From the NCBI RefSeq assembly GCF_023715615.1, contig NZ_JAMBOM010000001.1:124001-188000 (forward strand): 64,000 nt of DNA, written 5' to 3'. Both the position numbers and the translations under genes were made by a program. The notes beneath the pieces are model-generated. The model had not been told where the DNA came from. It was given only the letters and a program-made list of their open reading frames with translations, and ran no database searches. This document shows positions 16,935-25,990 of this stretch, one piece after another (the first letter of the stretch is position 1; each line of letters starts with the position of its first letter). Origin of the DNA: Sporosarcina aquimarina (GTDB lineage: Bacteria > Bacillota > Bacilli > Bacillales_A > Planococcaceae).

Positions 16935-18713
16935 ATGCCGATGAAAACTGTATTTTCTTATGCAAAGCCATATAAATGGCCTATAGTAATTGCGCTTATT
17001 TTAATGTTAATCGAGTTAAGTGTGGAGCTCATTCAGCCGCTCCTTATTGCAAAAATAATTGACGACGGGATTTCTGTTGGTGATCGAGCAACGATTATTC
17101 TTTACGGAAGTATCATGATGGGGCTCGCACTTCTTGCGTTAGTATCAGGTGTCACAAACTCGTTCTTTGCTGCCCACGCGGCGCAAGGTTTTGGCTACGA
17201 TTTGAGGCAGGCCTTATTTAAACAAATTCAGGCATTCTCTATGTCGACTTTTTTGCGTTTTCCGACGTCCTCACTCATTACACGACTGACAAGTGACGTC
17301 ACGATGGCGCAAAACATTCTGTTCATGGGTCTTAGGATTTTGCTTCGGGCGCCGCTCGTCGTGATTGGAAGTTTAGTGATGGCAATGCTCGTGAACGCGA
17401 AGCTTGCTTCGTTTTTGTTAATAGGAGTTCCTTTCTTATGTGTATTTTTGTTTGTTATGGCTCGAAAAGGGGTTGGCTACTTTTCTGAGGTTCAGCGTCG
17501 CCTGGATCGAGTGAATCGAGTCATTCAGGAAAATCTTCAAGCTGTCCGTCTGATTAAAGCATATTTACGCGGTGTGTATGAAGGTAGCCGTTTCTCAAAG
17601 GTTGCGGATTTATTGAGGAAAGATACGGTGAAGGCGTTTCGGATGATGGAACTTATTATGCCGATTTTACTACTCATCATGAATGGGAGTTTAATGTTGG
17701 TTTTATGGCTCGGAGTCGGGGTCGTTCGTGCAGGCGATGCGCAAGTCGGTGAAATCGTTGCAATTGTGAACTACGCATTTCGTATTACAGGTGGATTTTC
17801 AATGTTTTCATTCCTAATTGTAGCGTTCTCAAGAGCTCAAGCGTCTTCTGTACGGATGGAAGAAGTGTTGCTTGCCGATGAAGATCGTGAATTCATCATT
17901 CCCGGCAATTCAGGCAGTGAAGAAGAAAGTCGTGGTGCCTTGACTTTTAATCATGTTACTTTCCATTATCCTGGTCACCCGGAACAAGTTCTATCGGACG
18001 TTTCCTTCACTATTAATCCAGGCGAAAAAATTGCTGTCATGGGAGCGACTGGATCCGGGAAGTCGACGATGTTGAACTTAATTCCACGCATTTTTACCGC
18101 AACTTCTGGTGAAATTCTACTCGATGGAAAGAATATTGAAGATTGGCCGCTAGAAGAGCTCCGCAATGCAATCGGCCTCGTGCCGCAGCAGTCGGTCCTC
18201 TTTACAGGAACAATTCGAGAAAACTTAGCGTGGGGCGATCCAGAAGCACGGGCGGACGAATTAGAAGCTGCAGCTGAAAAGGCGCAAATCCATACATCGA
18301 TTCAGCGTTTTCCAGCAAACTACGAGACGCGTGTGGGCCAGAAAGGGGTCAACTTATCGGGGGGACAAAAACAGCGCTTATCCATAGCGCGGGCACTTGT
18401 CCGTAAGCCTGCGATTTTGTTGCTAGACGACAGTACGAGTGCGCTCGATGTGAAAACGGAGAATGCGCTGTGGGAAGCGTTGGAAGGCGAACGAGCCACC
18501 ATGATTGTCATTACGCAAAAAATCCACACTGCCCAAGGTGCCGATCGCATTCTTTTGTTGGATGAAGGAAAAGTGGCGGCGTACGGTACACACGAACAGC
18601 TCATGAATCAGTCGACATTGTATCGGAAAATAGCTGAATCCCAGTTGGATGAGGAGGTGGTGGACGATGGTGAACAACGTGAGGAAGCCCTTCGGTTACG
18701 AACCGATCATTAA
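16935..18713 (+). CDS. ABC exporter half-transporter, subunit 1 (YheI/BmrC-like)
   Basis: 592 aa: six membrane segments (residues ~15-310) followed by an ABC nucleotide-binding domain. Walker A is GATGSGKST (~374-382), the signature LSGGQKQR (~475) is canonical, and the Walker B region reads LLLDDSTSALD, with Asp where the catalytic Glu is expected. That substitution marks the degenerate ATP site of heterodimeric exporters such as BmrC/BmrD. The next gene starts inside this one (47-bp overlap), so the two are translated together. Likely role: multidrug or lipid-like substrate export. The start could also be the ATG at 16941. Confidence 0.92.
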   Translation: MPMKTVFSYAKPYKWPIVIALILMLIELSVELIQPLLIAKIIDDGISVGDRATIILYGSIMMGLALLALVSGVTNSFFAAHAAQGFGYDLRQALFKQIQAFSMSTFLRFPTSSLITRLTSDVTMAQNILFMGLRILLRAPLVVIGSLVMAMLVNAKLASFLLIGVPFLCVFLFVMARKGVGYFSEVQRRLDRVNRVIQENLQAVRLIKAYLRGVYEGSRFSKVADLLRKDTVKAFRMMELIMPILLLIMNGSLMLVLWLGVGVVRAGDAQVGEIVAIVNYAFRITGGFSMFSFLIVAFSRAQASSVRMEEVLLADEDREFIIPGNSGSEEESRGALTFNHVTFHYPGHPEQVLSDVSFTINPGEKIAVMGATGSGKSTMLNLIPRIFTATSGEILLDGKNIEDWPLEELRNAIGLVPQQSVLFTGTIRENLAWGDPEARADELEAAAEKAQIHTSIQRFPANYETRVGQKGVNLSGGQKQRLSIARALVRKPAILLLDDSTSALDVKTENALWEALEGERATMIVITQKIHTAQGADRILLLDEGKVAAYGTHEQLMNQSTLYRKIAESQLDEEVVDDGEQREEALRLRTDH

Positions 18714-20496
18714 GCGGGAAGATTTGAAAAAAGGTGCGAAACGCAAGAAAGAAGAAGTGGGGGATTGGAAGCAGGCATTGCTCAACGTTTGGCGGCTCGT
18801 AGATGAACAACGCGGGCTACTCATAACAGTGTTAGTTCTAGTGTTTGCCAGCTCCGGGCTCACACTACTCGGTCCTTTTCTAATTGGACAGACTATTGAT
18901 AATTTCATCATTCCGATGAAAACTGATGGACTTGCGATGCAAATTGGCTTGTTGCTATCCATTTACGCGGGGACGTCGCTGACGATGTATTTCCAAAACT
19001 TCTGGATGGTCGGTATTGCTCAAAATACGGTCTATAAGTTGAGAGTGGGCTTATTTAATCATTTGCAGAAATTGCCCGTTTCCTTTTTTGATAAGCGTCA
19101 GCACGGTGAGCTCATGAGCCGAATGACGAATGACATTGAAAATATTAGCCAGACGTTGAATTCATCGTTCATCCAAGTATTTTCTAGTATATTAACGCTC
19201 GGTGGAACTCTTGCGGTCATGCTCTATCTTAGTCCACTTCTAACTTTACTAACGATGACGATTGTTCCAGTCATGTTTATTGCGATGCGTTGGATCACTC
19301 GCCGTACTGGAATTCTTTTTAAGGAACAGCAACGCGCAATCGGTGAGTTGAACGGAATGATTGAAGAAACGATGTCCGGACAGCGAATTGTAAAAGCTTT
19401 TTCTCAAGAAGAACGGATGAAGGAAGAGTTTGCTGAGAAAAGTGATCGATTGAAACGAACCGGATTCTGGGCATTGACATATTCCGGTTTCATCCCAAAA
19501 GTGATGAATATGTTAAACAATGCAGCATTTGCTATTGTAGCGGGTGTCGGGGGATTGCTGGCTTTACGGGGAGACGGGATTGTGACGATCGGTACAATCG
19601 TTGTATTTGCGGAGTATGCACGACAATTTACACGTCCATTGAACGATTTAGCAAACCAATTCAATACGGTCCTTTCCGCGATTGCAGGCGCTGAACGAGT
19701 ATTTTCCATTATGGAGGAAGACGTTGAACGGGATGCGGCAGAGTTGAATGGTGATATCCAGCTCAAAGGGAACGTCGAATTCCGCAATGTATCCTTTGGC
19801 TATGCTCCCGAGACGAATGGTTACACGGTGGAGGATGTCTCGTTCAACGTGAAGGCGGGGGAGACGGCTGCACTCCTCGGGGCGACAGGTGCTGGGAAAA
19901 CGACCCTTGTCCAATTGATTGCCCGATTCTATGAAGTGGATAAGGGATCGATATTGATAGATGGCATCTCGATTGACGACCTTCCACGCGCGACATTACG
20001 AAGTCAGACAGCATTTGTTTTGCAGGATCCGTTCTTGTTTGAAGCGTCGGTGAGAGAAAACATTAGATATGGGAAACTTGATGCGACTGACGAAGAGATT
20101 GAAGAAGCAGCGAAAAAAGCAAACGCTCATGAATTTATTAGCCGACTTGAAGAAGGTTACGATACATTGCTCTCAGCGGATGGAAGCGAAATCTCACAAG
20201 GGCAAAAGCAGTTGTTGTCCATTGCGCGTGCATTTGTGGCGGATCCAGTGCTGCTGTTGCTGGATGAAGCGACGAGTAGTATTGACACGGTCACAGAATT
20301 AGAGATTCAGGCTGCGCTTGAAAAACTCATGGAAGGTCGTACAAGTTTCGTCATTGCCCACCGCCTCAATACGGTGAAAAAAGCAGATATTATTTATGTA
20401 ATGGATCAAGGAAAACTGATCGAGTCCGGCAGTCAATCTGATTTGATCGCCCAAAAAGGTATGTATTATACGATGTTGCAACAATCTAAGCTATAA
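18667..20496 (+). CDS. ABC exporter half-transporter, subunit 2 (YheH/BmrD-like)
   Basis: About 609 aa from the ATG at 18667 behind GAGGAGGTGG. Six membrane segments (residues ~50-340) precede a nucleotide-binding domain with Walker A GATGAGKTT (~405), signature ISQGQKQL instead of LSGGQ, and a normal Walker B LLLLDEATSSID with the catalytic Glu. The modified signature here and the modified Walker B in the partner give one degenerate and one consensus ATP site, as in BmrCD-type exporters. The gene ends 8 bp before a strong terminator, so the operon has two genes. Confidence 0.92.
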   Translation: MVNNVRKPFGYEPIIKREDLKKGAKRKKEEVGDWKQALLNVWRLVDEQRGLLITVLVLVFASSGLTLLGPFLIGQTIDNFIIPMKTDGLAMQIGLLLSIYAGTSLTMYFQNFWMVGIAQNTVYKLRVGLFNHLQKLPVSFFDKRQHGELMSRMTNDIENISQTLNSSFIQVFSSILTLGGTLAVMLYLSPLLTLLTMTIVPVMFIAMRWITRRTGILFKEQQRAIGELNGMIEETMSGQRIVKAFSQEERMKEEFAEKSDRLKRTGFWALTYSGFIPKVMNMLNNAAFAIVAGVGGLLALRGDGIVTIGTIVVFAEYARQFTRPLNDLANQFNTVLSAIAGAERVFSIMEEDVERDAAELNGDIQLKGNVEFRNVSFGYAPETNGYTVEDVSFNVKAGETAALLGATGAGKTTLVQLIARFYEVDKGSILIDGISIDDLPRATLRSQTAFVLQDPFLFEASVRENIRYGKLDATDEEIEEAAKKANAHEFISRLEEGYDTLLSADGSEISQGQKQLLSIARAFVADPVLLLLDEATSSIDTVTELEIQAALEKLMEGRTSFVIAHRLNTVKKADIIYVMDQGKLIESGSQSDLIAQKGMYYTMLQQSKL

Positions 20497-20503
20497 CAGC
20501 AAG

Positions 20504-20533
20504 GCGCTCCCTAATTAGCGGGAGCGTTTTTTC
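20504..20533 (+). terminator. terminator of the ABC exporter operon
   Basis: GCGCTCCC pairs with GGGAGCG and is followed by six T residues, 8 bp after the stop. Confidence 0.9.
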
Positions 20534-20577
20534 ATGTGGAATGTGCTATGCAGGAAGGGAATAGCTCAATTACTGAA

Positions 20578-21018
20578 CCCGCTCGTTTCCAGTGAGAACT
20601 CGCTCGTTCCGAATCCGAACCCGTCCGTTTCCCTGGAGAACCCGCTCGTTCCGAATCCGAACCCGCCCGTTTCCCTGGAGAACCCGCTCGTTCTGAATCC
20701 GAACCCGCTCGTTTCCCTAGAGAACCCGCTCGTTCCACATCCGAACCCGCCCGTTCCCCGAGAGAACCCGCTCGTTCCGAATCCGAACCCGCTCGTTTCC
20801 TGGAGAACTTGCTCGTTCCGGATCCGAACCCGCCCGTTCCCCGGGCGAACCCGCTCGTTCCGGATCCGAACCCGCTCGTTTCCCTGGAGAACCCGATCGT
20901 TCTGAATCCGAACCCGCTCGTTTCCCTGAGAGAACCCGCTCGTTCCACATCCGAACCTGCCCGTTTCCCTGGAGAACCCGCTCGTTCCACATCCGAACCC
21001 GCCCGTTTCCCTGGAGAA
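20578..21018. repeat. family A tandem array A1: 21 units of 21 bp
   Basis: Units begin CCCGCTCGTT (or CCCGCCCGTT) at 20578, 20599, 20620, 20641 and so on to 20998. The spacing is 21 bp throughout except for one shift of -1 near 20808 and one of +1 near 20935. Two tails alternate over long stretches, one ending in CCCTGGA and one in GAATCC or ACATCC, giving a 42-bp higher-order unit. All six frames stay open over long stretches because 21 is divisible by three, but there is no ribosome binding site or homologue and the indels shift the frame. I read it as non-coding. It sits between a terminator and a convergent gene. A related array is at 58908-59222. Confidence 0.9.
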
Positions 21019-21156
21019 TCCGGCGCCCCATCCATCTCCTCTTACTCCAAAACCAAGCCTGATTGATGTGCTCCCTTCCACATTTAGGAAGGGGGAGTGG
21101 GCATTACCCCTCCAACCCGTCTGATAATCTCAAACCTCAACCCGCTCTTGCTAAAA

Positions 21157-21186
21157 CAAAAAAACCACCCGATCGGTGGTTTTTAA
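21157..21186. terminator. terminator of the YusW-like gene (possibly bidirectional)
   Basis: AAACCACC pairs with GGTGGTTT with A-runs and T-runs on both sides, 9 bp past the minus-strand stop at 21195. Confidence 0.8.
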
Positions 21187-21194
21187 TCAACTAT

Positions 21195-21665
21195 TTACTG
21201 TTTATCTTCAAATTCCAACTGTGTACCATCGTCAAATTCGACATCCAGTTTAAACTTTGAATACAAGTCAATCTGGAAGTACTCCAAGATTTTCTCGCGG
21301 GCTTCTTCACCAGACATTTCATGTTGAAGGTTTAAGGCGATGAACATCTTATCCAGCTCATCCATCGCCTTGGCACCTTCTAAGTCGATGTTTGTCAACG
21401 TATTTTGGTACTCTGGGTCGAAATTCTTTTCTACCTTATATTCCGCATCGATGGCGTCTTTGTTATCTACGTCAATCTCCAATTCAAATTTGTTGAAACC
21501 GTAGGCATCTCCGTTATCACGGTCGCCGCCCTCTTTTGACTCGTTCGTCACAATGTCTGCTTCTTCTCGGTTGTCTTTGTTTGCATCTTTCCCGATATTC
21601 CCGCAGCCGCTGACAAATAGAACGCTCGCAAACACAACAGAACCCATTGCTGCTAGCTTATTCAA
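21195..21665 (-). CDS. YusW-like lipoprotein
   Basis: 156 aa from a TTG behind an AGAGAGGACGTGAGAAG region. Residues 1-20 form a lipoprotein signal ending in LFVSGC. The linker is rich in Asp, Glu, Asn and Lys, and the C-terminal ~100 residues (YGFNKFELEIDVDNKDAI, later FKLDVEFDDGTQLEFED) match the YusW-like domain found in Bacillales lipoproteins of unknown function. It stands alone between two terminator or gap regions. Function unknown. Confidence 0.75.
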   Translation of the reverse strand: MNKLAAMGSVVFASVLFVSGCGNIGKDANKDNREEADIVTNESKEGGDRDNGDAYGFNKFELEIDVDNKDAIDAEYKVEKNFDPEYQNTLTNIDLEGAKAMDELDKMFIALNLQHEMSGEEAREKILEYFQIDLYSKFKLDVEFDDGTQLEFEDKQ

Positions 21666-21757
21666 CTTCTCACGTCCTCTCTGAATAGTTCGATTGCTTT
21701 GATACTACTGTACCTTTTTCCAAACGAATTTAAACGAAAGTGGGTGGGAGAATAGTT

Positions 21758-22777
21758 TTACCACTTAGCCTGAAACGCCTCACAAGACCCCAATATGCGG
21801 CGAACCGCTAACTGTTCACCAGACTCCAACCGAACTTTCCCGCTGAAGTAGCCGAACATTTGAGTGAAATCCGCTTTTAATCCCCTTCTGTGAGAACTCG
21901 CTTCGCGTTCGAAAAATGGAGTGAAGGTCAAGTCTACGCAATCTGTGAACTTAGTATGGATTGTCCATGGTTCCATCATACGTTCAGGATTAAAAGAAAA
22001 AATCACATCTTCATGAATTTTAGTCATTGCACCGTCAACGAATACAGCGTTTTCGGTCAATCCCGTACCATCAGTCCACTTGCCACCGAAGTTTAATCCG
22101 ATACGGCGACCTCCTGAACGTTGTGAAGCCATCGCCCAATTCCACTCCGTCATTTTTGGCCAAACACCACGTGTATAATTCAACACCGTAAAACTATAAT
22201 CCGGATTGAACTCATACCGTTTGTCTCCAATCTTTAAAAAGCCAGAAGTCGGTAGCGTATGATGCTTTGCGGTGAATTGAAAGGTGTTCCGGTTTTTCGG
22301 AATGACAACATTTAATGACTGATCTTCTAAAGGGTGGCTAATATGGAGATCGGCATGCAGCGTTTCGTTGTCAAATTCAGGGATGGAGACAGATAAGTGC
22401 GTCTCCTCATTGGTATGACTAGCATGTATCGAAAGACGATTATCTAAAAATTTACTATCCGTCAGTACGTCTTCAGGCATCTTTACATGACGAGCAAAGG
22501 GCAAGGCAATCCTTTTTTCAAAAAAACGTTCCGTCTCATAATCCAGAAAATAGACAAGACACACAGCACCGATGTCAAAATGAGCGATGGTTGCAGTGAA
22601 CAAGACTTCTTCTCCATAGACGGTCCACGTATTCCACTTCTTCTTATGAGGGAACTGTCCCTTCAGATTACTTTGGACAATCGGCTTCTGAGCAAAGCCA
22701 ATCGCTTCAGGATTTAATAATCCTTTGCTATCACAAAGCAATACTGGCGAAGTCAGTTCGCGTTCTGCATGTTGCAT
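21758..22777 (-). CDS. DUF2804 family protein
   Basis: 339 aa with ATG behind AGGAGG. The sequence is soluble and beta-rich, and markers such as GKWTDGTGLTENAVFVDG and the WNWAMAS segment match the DUF2804 family found across bacteria and fungi. The family has no established function. No signal peptide or membrane helix is visible. It is followed on the minus strand by the YusW-like gene with 90 bp between. Confidence 0.8.
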   Translation of the reverse strand: MQHAERELTSPVLLCDSKGLLNPEAIGFAQKPIVQSNLKGQFPHKKKWNTWTVYGEEVLFTATIAHFDIGAVCLVYFLDYETERFFEKRIALPFARHVKMPEDVLTDSKFLDNRLSIHASHTNEETHLSVSIPEFDNETLHADLHISHPLEDQSLNVVIPKNRNTFQFTAKHHTLPTSGFLKIGDKRYEFNPDYSFTVLNYTRGVWPKMTEWNWAMASQRSGGRRIGLNFGGKWTDGTGLTENAVFVDGAMTKIHEDVIFSFNPERMMEPWTIHTKFTDCVDLTFTPFFEREASSHRRGLKADFTQMFGYFSGKVRLESGEQLAVRRILGSCEAFQAKW

Positions 22778-22900
22778 AAGCCGTCCTCCTAAACATTGTC
22801 TTCTAACGCACTTGTTGCTATACTTTTAATTGTATCAGATTGAGGCAAAATTAGCGTTATTCAGCAACACCTTTTGACAACATATATTCCTAGAAAGAAC

Positions 22901-22972
22901 GGGGCATTAGTTCAGCGGGAGAATACTTCGCTGGCAGCGAAGGGGTCACCGGTTCGAATCCGGTATGCTCCA
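22901..22972 (+). tRNA. tRNA-Ala(GGC)
   Basis: A 72-nt cloverleaf: acceptor GGGGCAT pairs with ATGCTCC, including the G3-U70 wobble that identifies alanine tRNAs. The anticodon stem CTTCG/CGAAG encloses loop CTGGCAG with anticodon GGC, and the T arm is ACCGG TTCGAAT CCGGT. Discriminator A is followed by TAA, so CCA is not encoded. It stands alone, with a terminator 8 nt downstream. Confidence 0.93.
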
Positions 22973-22980
22973 TAATACAG

Positions 22981-23003
22981 CGTCCGCTAAGCGGGCGTTT
23001 TTT
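22981..23003 (+). terminator. terminator after the tRNA gene
   Basis: CGTCCGC pairs with GCGGGCG over a TAA loop, followed by six T residues. Confidence 0.85.
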
Positions 23004-23065
23004 ATGTGCATTTTTAAGGATGAAAACCAAGCCACTCACATAGAATAGGATGAGGAGGCGAATCG

Positions 23066-23551
23066 ATGTATGACCGCGAAGCTGCAGTCTGGTATGCGGA
23101 CAAATGGTGGGATGGGCGTAATCCACAGTATCCCTCATTCGATGTGGATTGCACAAATTTCATTTCACAATGCTTGCGTGCAGGTGGAGCACCGATGCAT
23201 GGGAGTCCCGTACGAGATCGTGGTTGGTGGATTACGAATTCAAACTGGAGTTTTAGTTGGTCAGTAGCCCATTCGCTGCGCTGGTACTTAGGAGGCTCAA
23301 CAAGAGGGCTGACTGCCTATCAAGTGCAATCGGCTGAAGAGCTGCAACTTGGAGATGTCATATTGTATGATTTTCAAGGAGACGGACGCTTTGACCATTC
23401 AACGATAGTGACTGCTAAAGACGGCTCGTCACCACTTGTCAATGCTCATACTTACGATGTACAAAGAAGAAGTTGGGACTACAAAGATTCCTACGCCTAT
23501 CGACCAAACGCTAAATACATTTTCTTTCGAATAAATGACGAATTTTCTTAA
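23066..23551 (+). CDS. amidase-domain protein (Amidase_6 type)
   Basis: 161 aa, ATG behind GAGGAGGCG. The [20 protein letters not shown] start, the catalytic Cys in [11 protein letters not shown] (residue ~29) and the His in FDHSTIV (~112) are typical of the putative amidase domain often attached to cell-wall proteins of Bacillales. Here it forms the whole protein with no signal peptide. It may cleave an amide bond in peptidoglycan or another substrate, but the lack of a secretion signal leaves its location open. It is a single gene after the tRNA. Confidence 0.85.
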   Translation: MYDREAAVWYADKWWDGRNPQYPSFDVDCTNFISQCLRAGGAPMHGSPVRDRGWWITNSNWSFSWSVAHSLRWYLGGSTRGLTAYQVQSAEELQLGDVILYDFQGDGRFDHSTIVTAKDGSSPLVNAHTYDVQRRSWDYKDSYAYRPNAKYIFFRINDEFS

Positions 23552-23634
23552 CTTATAAATCATGATAGAAATTAGAAACCAGTTATTGAAATGATGTATA
23601 CTGAAGACTATCAATGACAAAAGGGGATACAACA

Positions 23635-24219
23635 ATGGATGAACAAGCACTATCAGTAAGAGACGCAATTATTTCGCGCCGTTCCATCAAGAGCTTTAAC
23701 GGACAGCCAGTTGAACAAAGCGAAATTGACGATATCTTAGAAGACGCAATTTGGGCACCCAATCACGGAAACCGTAATCCATGGCGTTTCGTACTCGCTG
23801 CAGAAGACAACTACGAGCAATTTTTAGACGTCTTGCGCGAGTTCGGTGTACCGAAATGGAAAGAATTGTCGGATGAAACCCTTGAAAAACAAATGAGCAA
23901 ATTCACCAATGCAAGCGCGGCAATGTTTGTCATCGTTCCAGAAGATGCACGGCAAAAACAACGTTTAGAAGACTTTGCAGCGGCAAGTACGATGATACAA
24001 AATATTCAATTGCTCGCCTGGGATAAAGGGATAGGAACATGCTGGAAAACTCCAGGTTTCCTAGATGATCCTAAGTTTCGTGAAGCATTACGTGTCCAGC
24101 CGGGAGAACGGATTATTAGCATGTTGCAGTTTGGTCACTTTGATGAATTACCAAAAACAAAGCCACGGACTCCGGTTGAAGACATCGTCACGTATTGGCA
24201 AGCTGAACCCACTGAATAA
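23635..24219 (+). CDS. nitroreductase family protein
   Basis: 194 aa from the ATG at 23635 behind AAGGGGATA; an in-frame start at 23614 lacks a site. The SRRSIKSFNG start binds FMN phosphate, APNHGNRNPWRF matches the N-terminal flavin loop, and GIGTCWKT plus MLQFGHFDE complete the fold. It is an FMN-dependent NAD(P)H reductase of the YdgI/YodC-like group. Physiological substrate unknown. A terminator follows directly. Confidence 0.88.
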   Translation: MDEQALSVRDAIISRRSIKSFNGQPVEQSEIDDILEDAIWAPNHGNRNPWRFVLAAEDNYEQFLDVLREFGVPKWKELSDETLEKQMSKFTNASAAMFVIVPEDARQKQRLEDFAAASTMIQNIQLLAWDKGIGTCWKTPGFLDDPKFREALRVQPGERIISMLQFGHFDELPKTKPRTPVEDIVTYWQAEPTE

Positions 24220-24225
24220 TTGAGA

Positions 24226-24256
24226 AACTCTTCCGTTTTTGATGGAAGAGTTTTTT
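24226..24256 (+). terminator. terminator of the nitroreductase gene
   Basis: AACTCTTCC pairs with GGAAGAGTT followed by TTTT. Confidence 0.85.
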
Positions 24257-24327
24257 GTTGTTGGTCAAATTTCCGCGCATCTTGTGGGGCATGGCCGGTT
24301 ATTTTCTTTATTCCACCAAAAGGAAGA

Positions 24328-24453
24328 ATCGGAAAGATGCTTTGTAATATCGGAAACATGGCGCGTGAAATCAGCATTATTTAGTAAATAATCAGCACTA
24401 CGAGACAAATATTCGGCACTATTAATGAATTAATCGAAAGCGAGACACAATTT
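24328..24453. repeat. family D degenerate array: six units of 21 bp
   Basis: Six consecutive 21-bp units start at 24328, 24349, 24370, 24391, 24412 and 24433 with ATCGGAAAG, ATCGGAAAC, ATCAGCATT, ATCAGCACT, TTCGGCACT and ATCGAAAGC. The first five bases of each unit are conserved (WTCRG/A) and the rest diverges. The period is the same as in families A and C. It fills the gap between two convergent genes. Confidence 0.6.
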
Positions 24454-24511
24454 AAGTTGTGATAGCAGATAAATGGAAGCGAATTGTCGACCTATACTCC
24501 CTTGTCCAGAC

Positions 24512-24546
24512 TAAAAAACCCTATCGCGAGCAATCGCAATAGGGGA
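24512..24546 (-). terminator. terminator of the M20 dipeptidase gene
   Basis: CCCTATCGCGA pairs with TCGCAATAGGG with one mismatch. On the minus strand it ends in GGTTTTTTAG, about 10 bp after the stop. Confidence 0.8.
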
Positions 24547-24556
24547 TTTAAAAATC

Positions 24557-25954
24557 TTATTTCTTCAACTCATCGATAGATAAGGCAGAAAGTTCTTGGT
24601 AATAGTCACCAAGCACGCGCAATCCTTTGTCGAAGTTCTCAAGTGTTAAGTGTTCGTTTGGTCCGTGTAAGTTCTCTGTTTCAAGACCGAAGCCCATGAG
24701 GACAACTGGTAAACCAAGAATTTCATCGAAGTCGGCAACGATTGGAATCGAACCACCGCCGCGTGTATACACAGTTGGAACGTTGTACACTTTCTCGTAA
24801 GAACGGCTTGCTGCTGTAAGTGCTGGATGGTCGAAAGGTGTGATGAACGGACGTCCCTGGTCAAACGGTGTGACCGTCACTTTAACACCTTCAGGCTTGT
24901 GCTTTTCTACGTGTGCTTTCAATTTTTCAACAATTTCCGCTGGGTCTTGATCGGGAACGAGGCGGCATGTGATTTTTGCACCCGCTTCTGCAGGTAACAC
25001 AGTCTTGATACCTTCGCCGCTGAACCCACCGAAAACGCCGTTCACCTCAAGAGTAGGACGGGCAGAAGTACGTTCTAGGAACGAATAGCCTGGCTCGCCG
25101 AACAGCTCAGAAGCTCCGATTTCCTGTTTGAGTGCTTCTTCGTCGAAGTTGAGGTCTTTGTATGCTTGACGTTCCTCGTCGCTCAAATTACGAACATTAT
25201 CATAAAATCCGTCAACTGCAATCGTTCCTTCTTGGTCATGGAATGACGCCAAAATTTCTGCAACTGCATGAATCGGGTTTTGGATACCGCCTCCGTACAC
25301 GCCAGAGTGTAAGTCGCTCTTAGCGCCGAAGACATCGATTTGTACGCCGCTCAATCCGCGAAGTGCGTAACAAATCGCAGGTTGACCTGGAGCGTGAAGC
25401 GCTGTATCTGAAATAACAATTGTATCTGCAGCAAGCTTTTCTTTATGGTCTTTAATGAATGGAACAAGGTTCGGACTTCCGACTTCCTCTTCACCTTCAA
25501 TGATGAATTTCACGTTGATTGGAAGCTTACTATCCAACTGCATCAACGCTTCAACAGCTTTCACGTGCATGAACACTTGTCCTTTGTCGTCAGTAGATCC
25601 ACGGGCGAACATTTTATCGTCACGGATTTCTGGCTCGAATGGCGCACTATCCCATAAATGCAATGGGTCGACAGGTTGTACGTCATAGTGACCGTAAATG
25701 AGGACCGTCGGTTGGCCTTCTGCATGAAGCCAGTCAGCGTAAACGACCGGATGTCCGGCAGTAGGTTCGATGGAAATGTTTTCAAGACCTGCATCTTTGA
25801 ACGAATTTGATAACCATTCCGCAGCTTTTTGCATATCAGCTTTGTGCTCAGATAACGCACTAATGCTTGGAATACTCAAAAATTCCTTCATCTCATTCAG
25901 ATGCGTGTCACGATTCTTTTCAAAATACTCATTCAGTTGGTCAAGCGTTGCCAT
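24557..25954 (-). CDS. M20 family dipeptidase
   Basis: 465 aa from the ATG at 25954 behind AAAAGGGG. Metal-binding motifs of M20 peptidases are in order: YGHYDVQP (His and Asp, residues ~85-92), RGSTDDKGQ (bridging Asp and neighbours, ~117-125), EGEEEVGSPN (catalytic Glu pair) and a C-terminal NLHGPNE with the last His. The lid domain spans ~200-320. It corresponds to the CNDP/DapE-like cytosolic dipeptidases common in Bacillales. It is a single gene with a structured leader upstream. Confidence 0.92.
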   Translation of the reverse strand: MATLDQLNEYFEKNRDTHLNEMKEFLSIPSISALSEHKADMQKAAEWLSNSFKDAGLENISIEPTAGHPVVYADWLHAEGQPTVLIYGHYDVQPVDPLHLWDSAPFEPEIRDDKMFARGSTDDKGQVFMHVKAVEALMQLDSKLPINVKFIIEGEEEVGSPNLVPFIKDHKEKLAADTIVISDTALHAPGQPAICYALRGLSGVQIDVFGAKSDLHSGVYGGGIQNPIHAVAEILASFHDQEGTIAVDGFYDNVRNLSDEERQAYKDLNFDEEALKQEIGASELFGEPGYSFLERTSARPTLEVNGVFGGFSGEGIKTVLPAEAGAKITCRLVPDQDPAEIVEKLKAHVEKHKPEGVKVTVTPFDQGRPFITPFDHPALTAASRSYEKVYNVPTVYTRGGGSIPIVADFDEILGLPVVLMGFGLETENLHGPNEHLTLENFDKGLRVLGDYYQELSALSIDELKK

Positions 25955-25990
25955 GAAATTACCCCTTTTCGTTTTCATTTGGATAAATGC

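Noticed and set aside
20532-21081. Several overlapping 85-171 aa frames in array A1
   Set aside because: They come from a 21-bp repeat that keeps all frames open; there is no good ribosome binding site, frames shift at two indels, and they run on both strands at once.
22901-22972. Use of the tRNA gene as an integration site
   Set aside because: No integrase gene, no repeated 3' end of the tRNA and no foreign block nearby.
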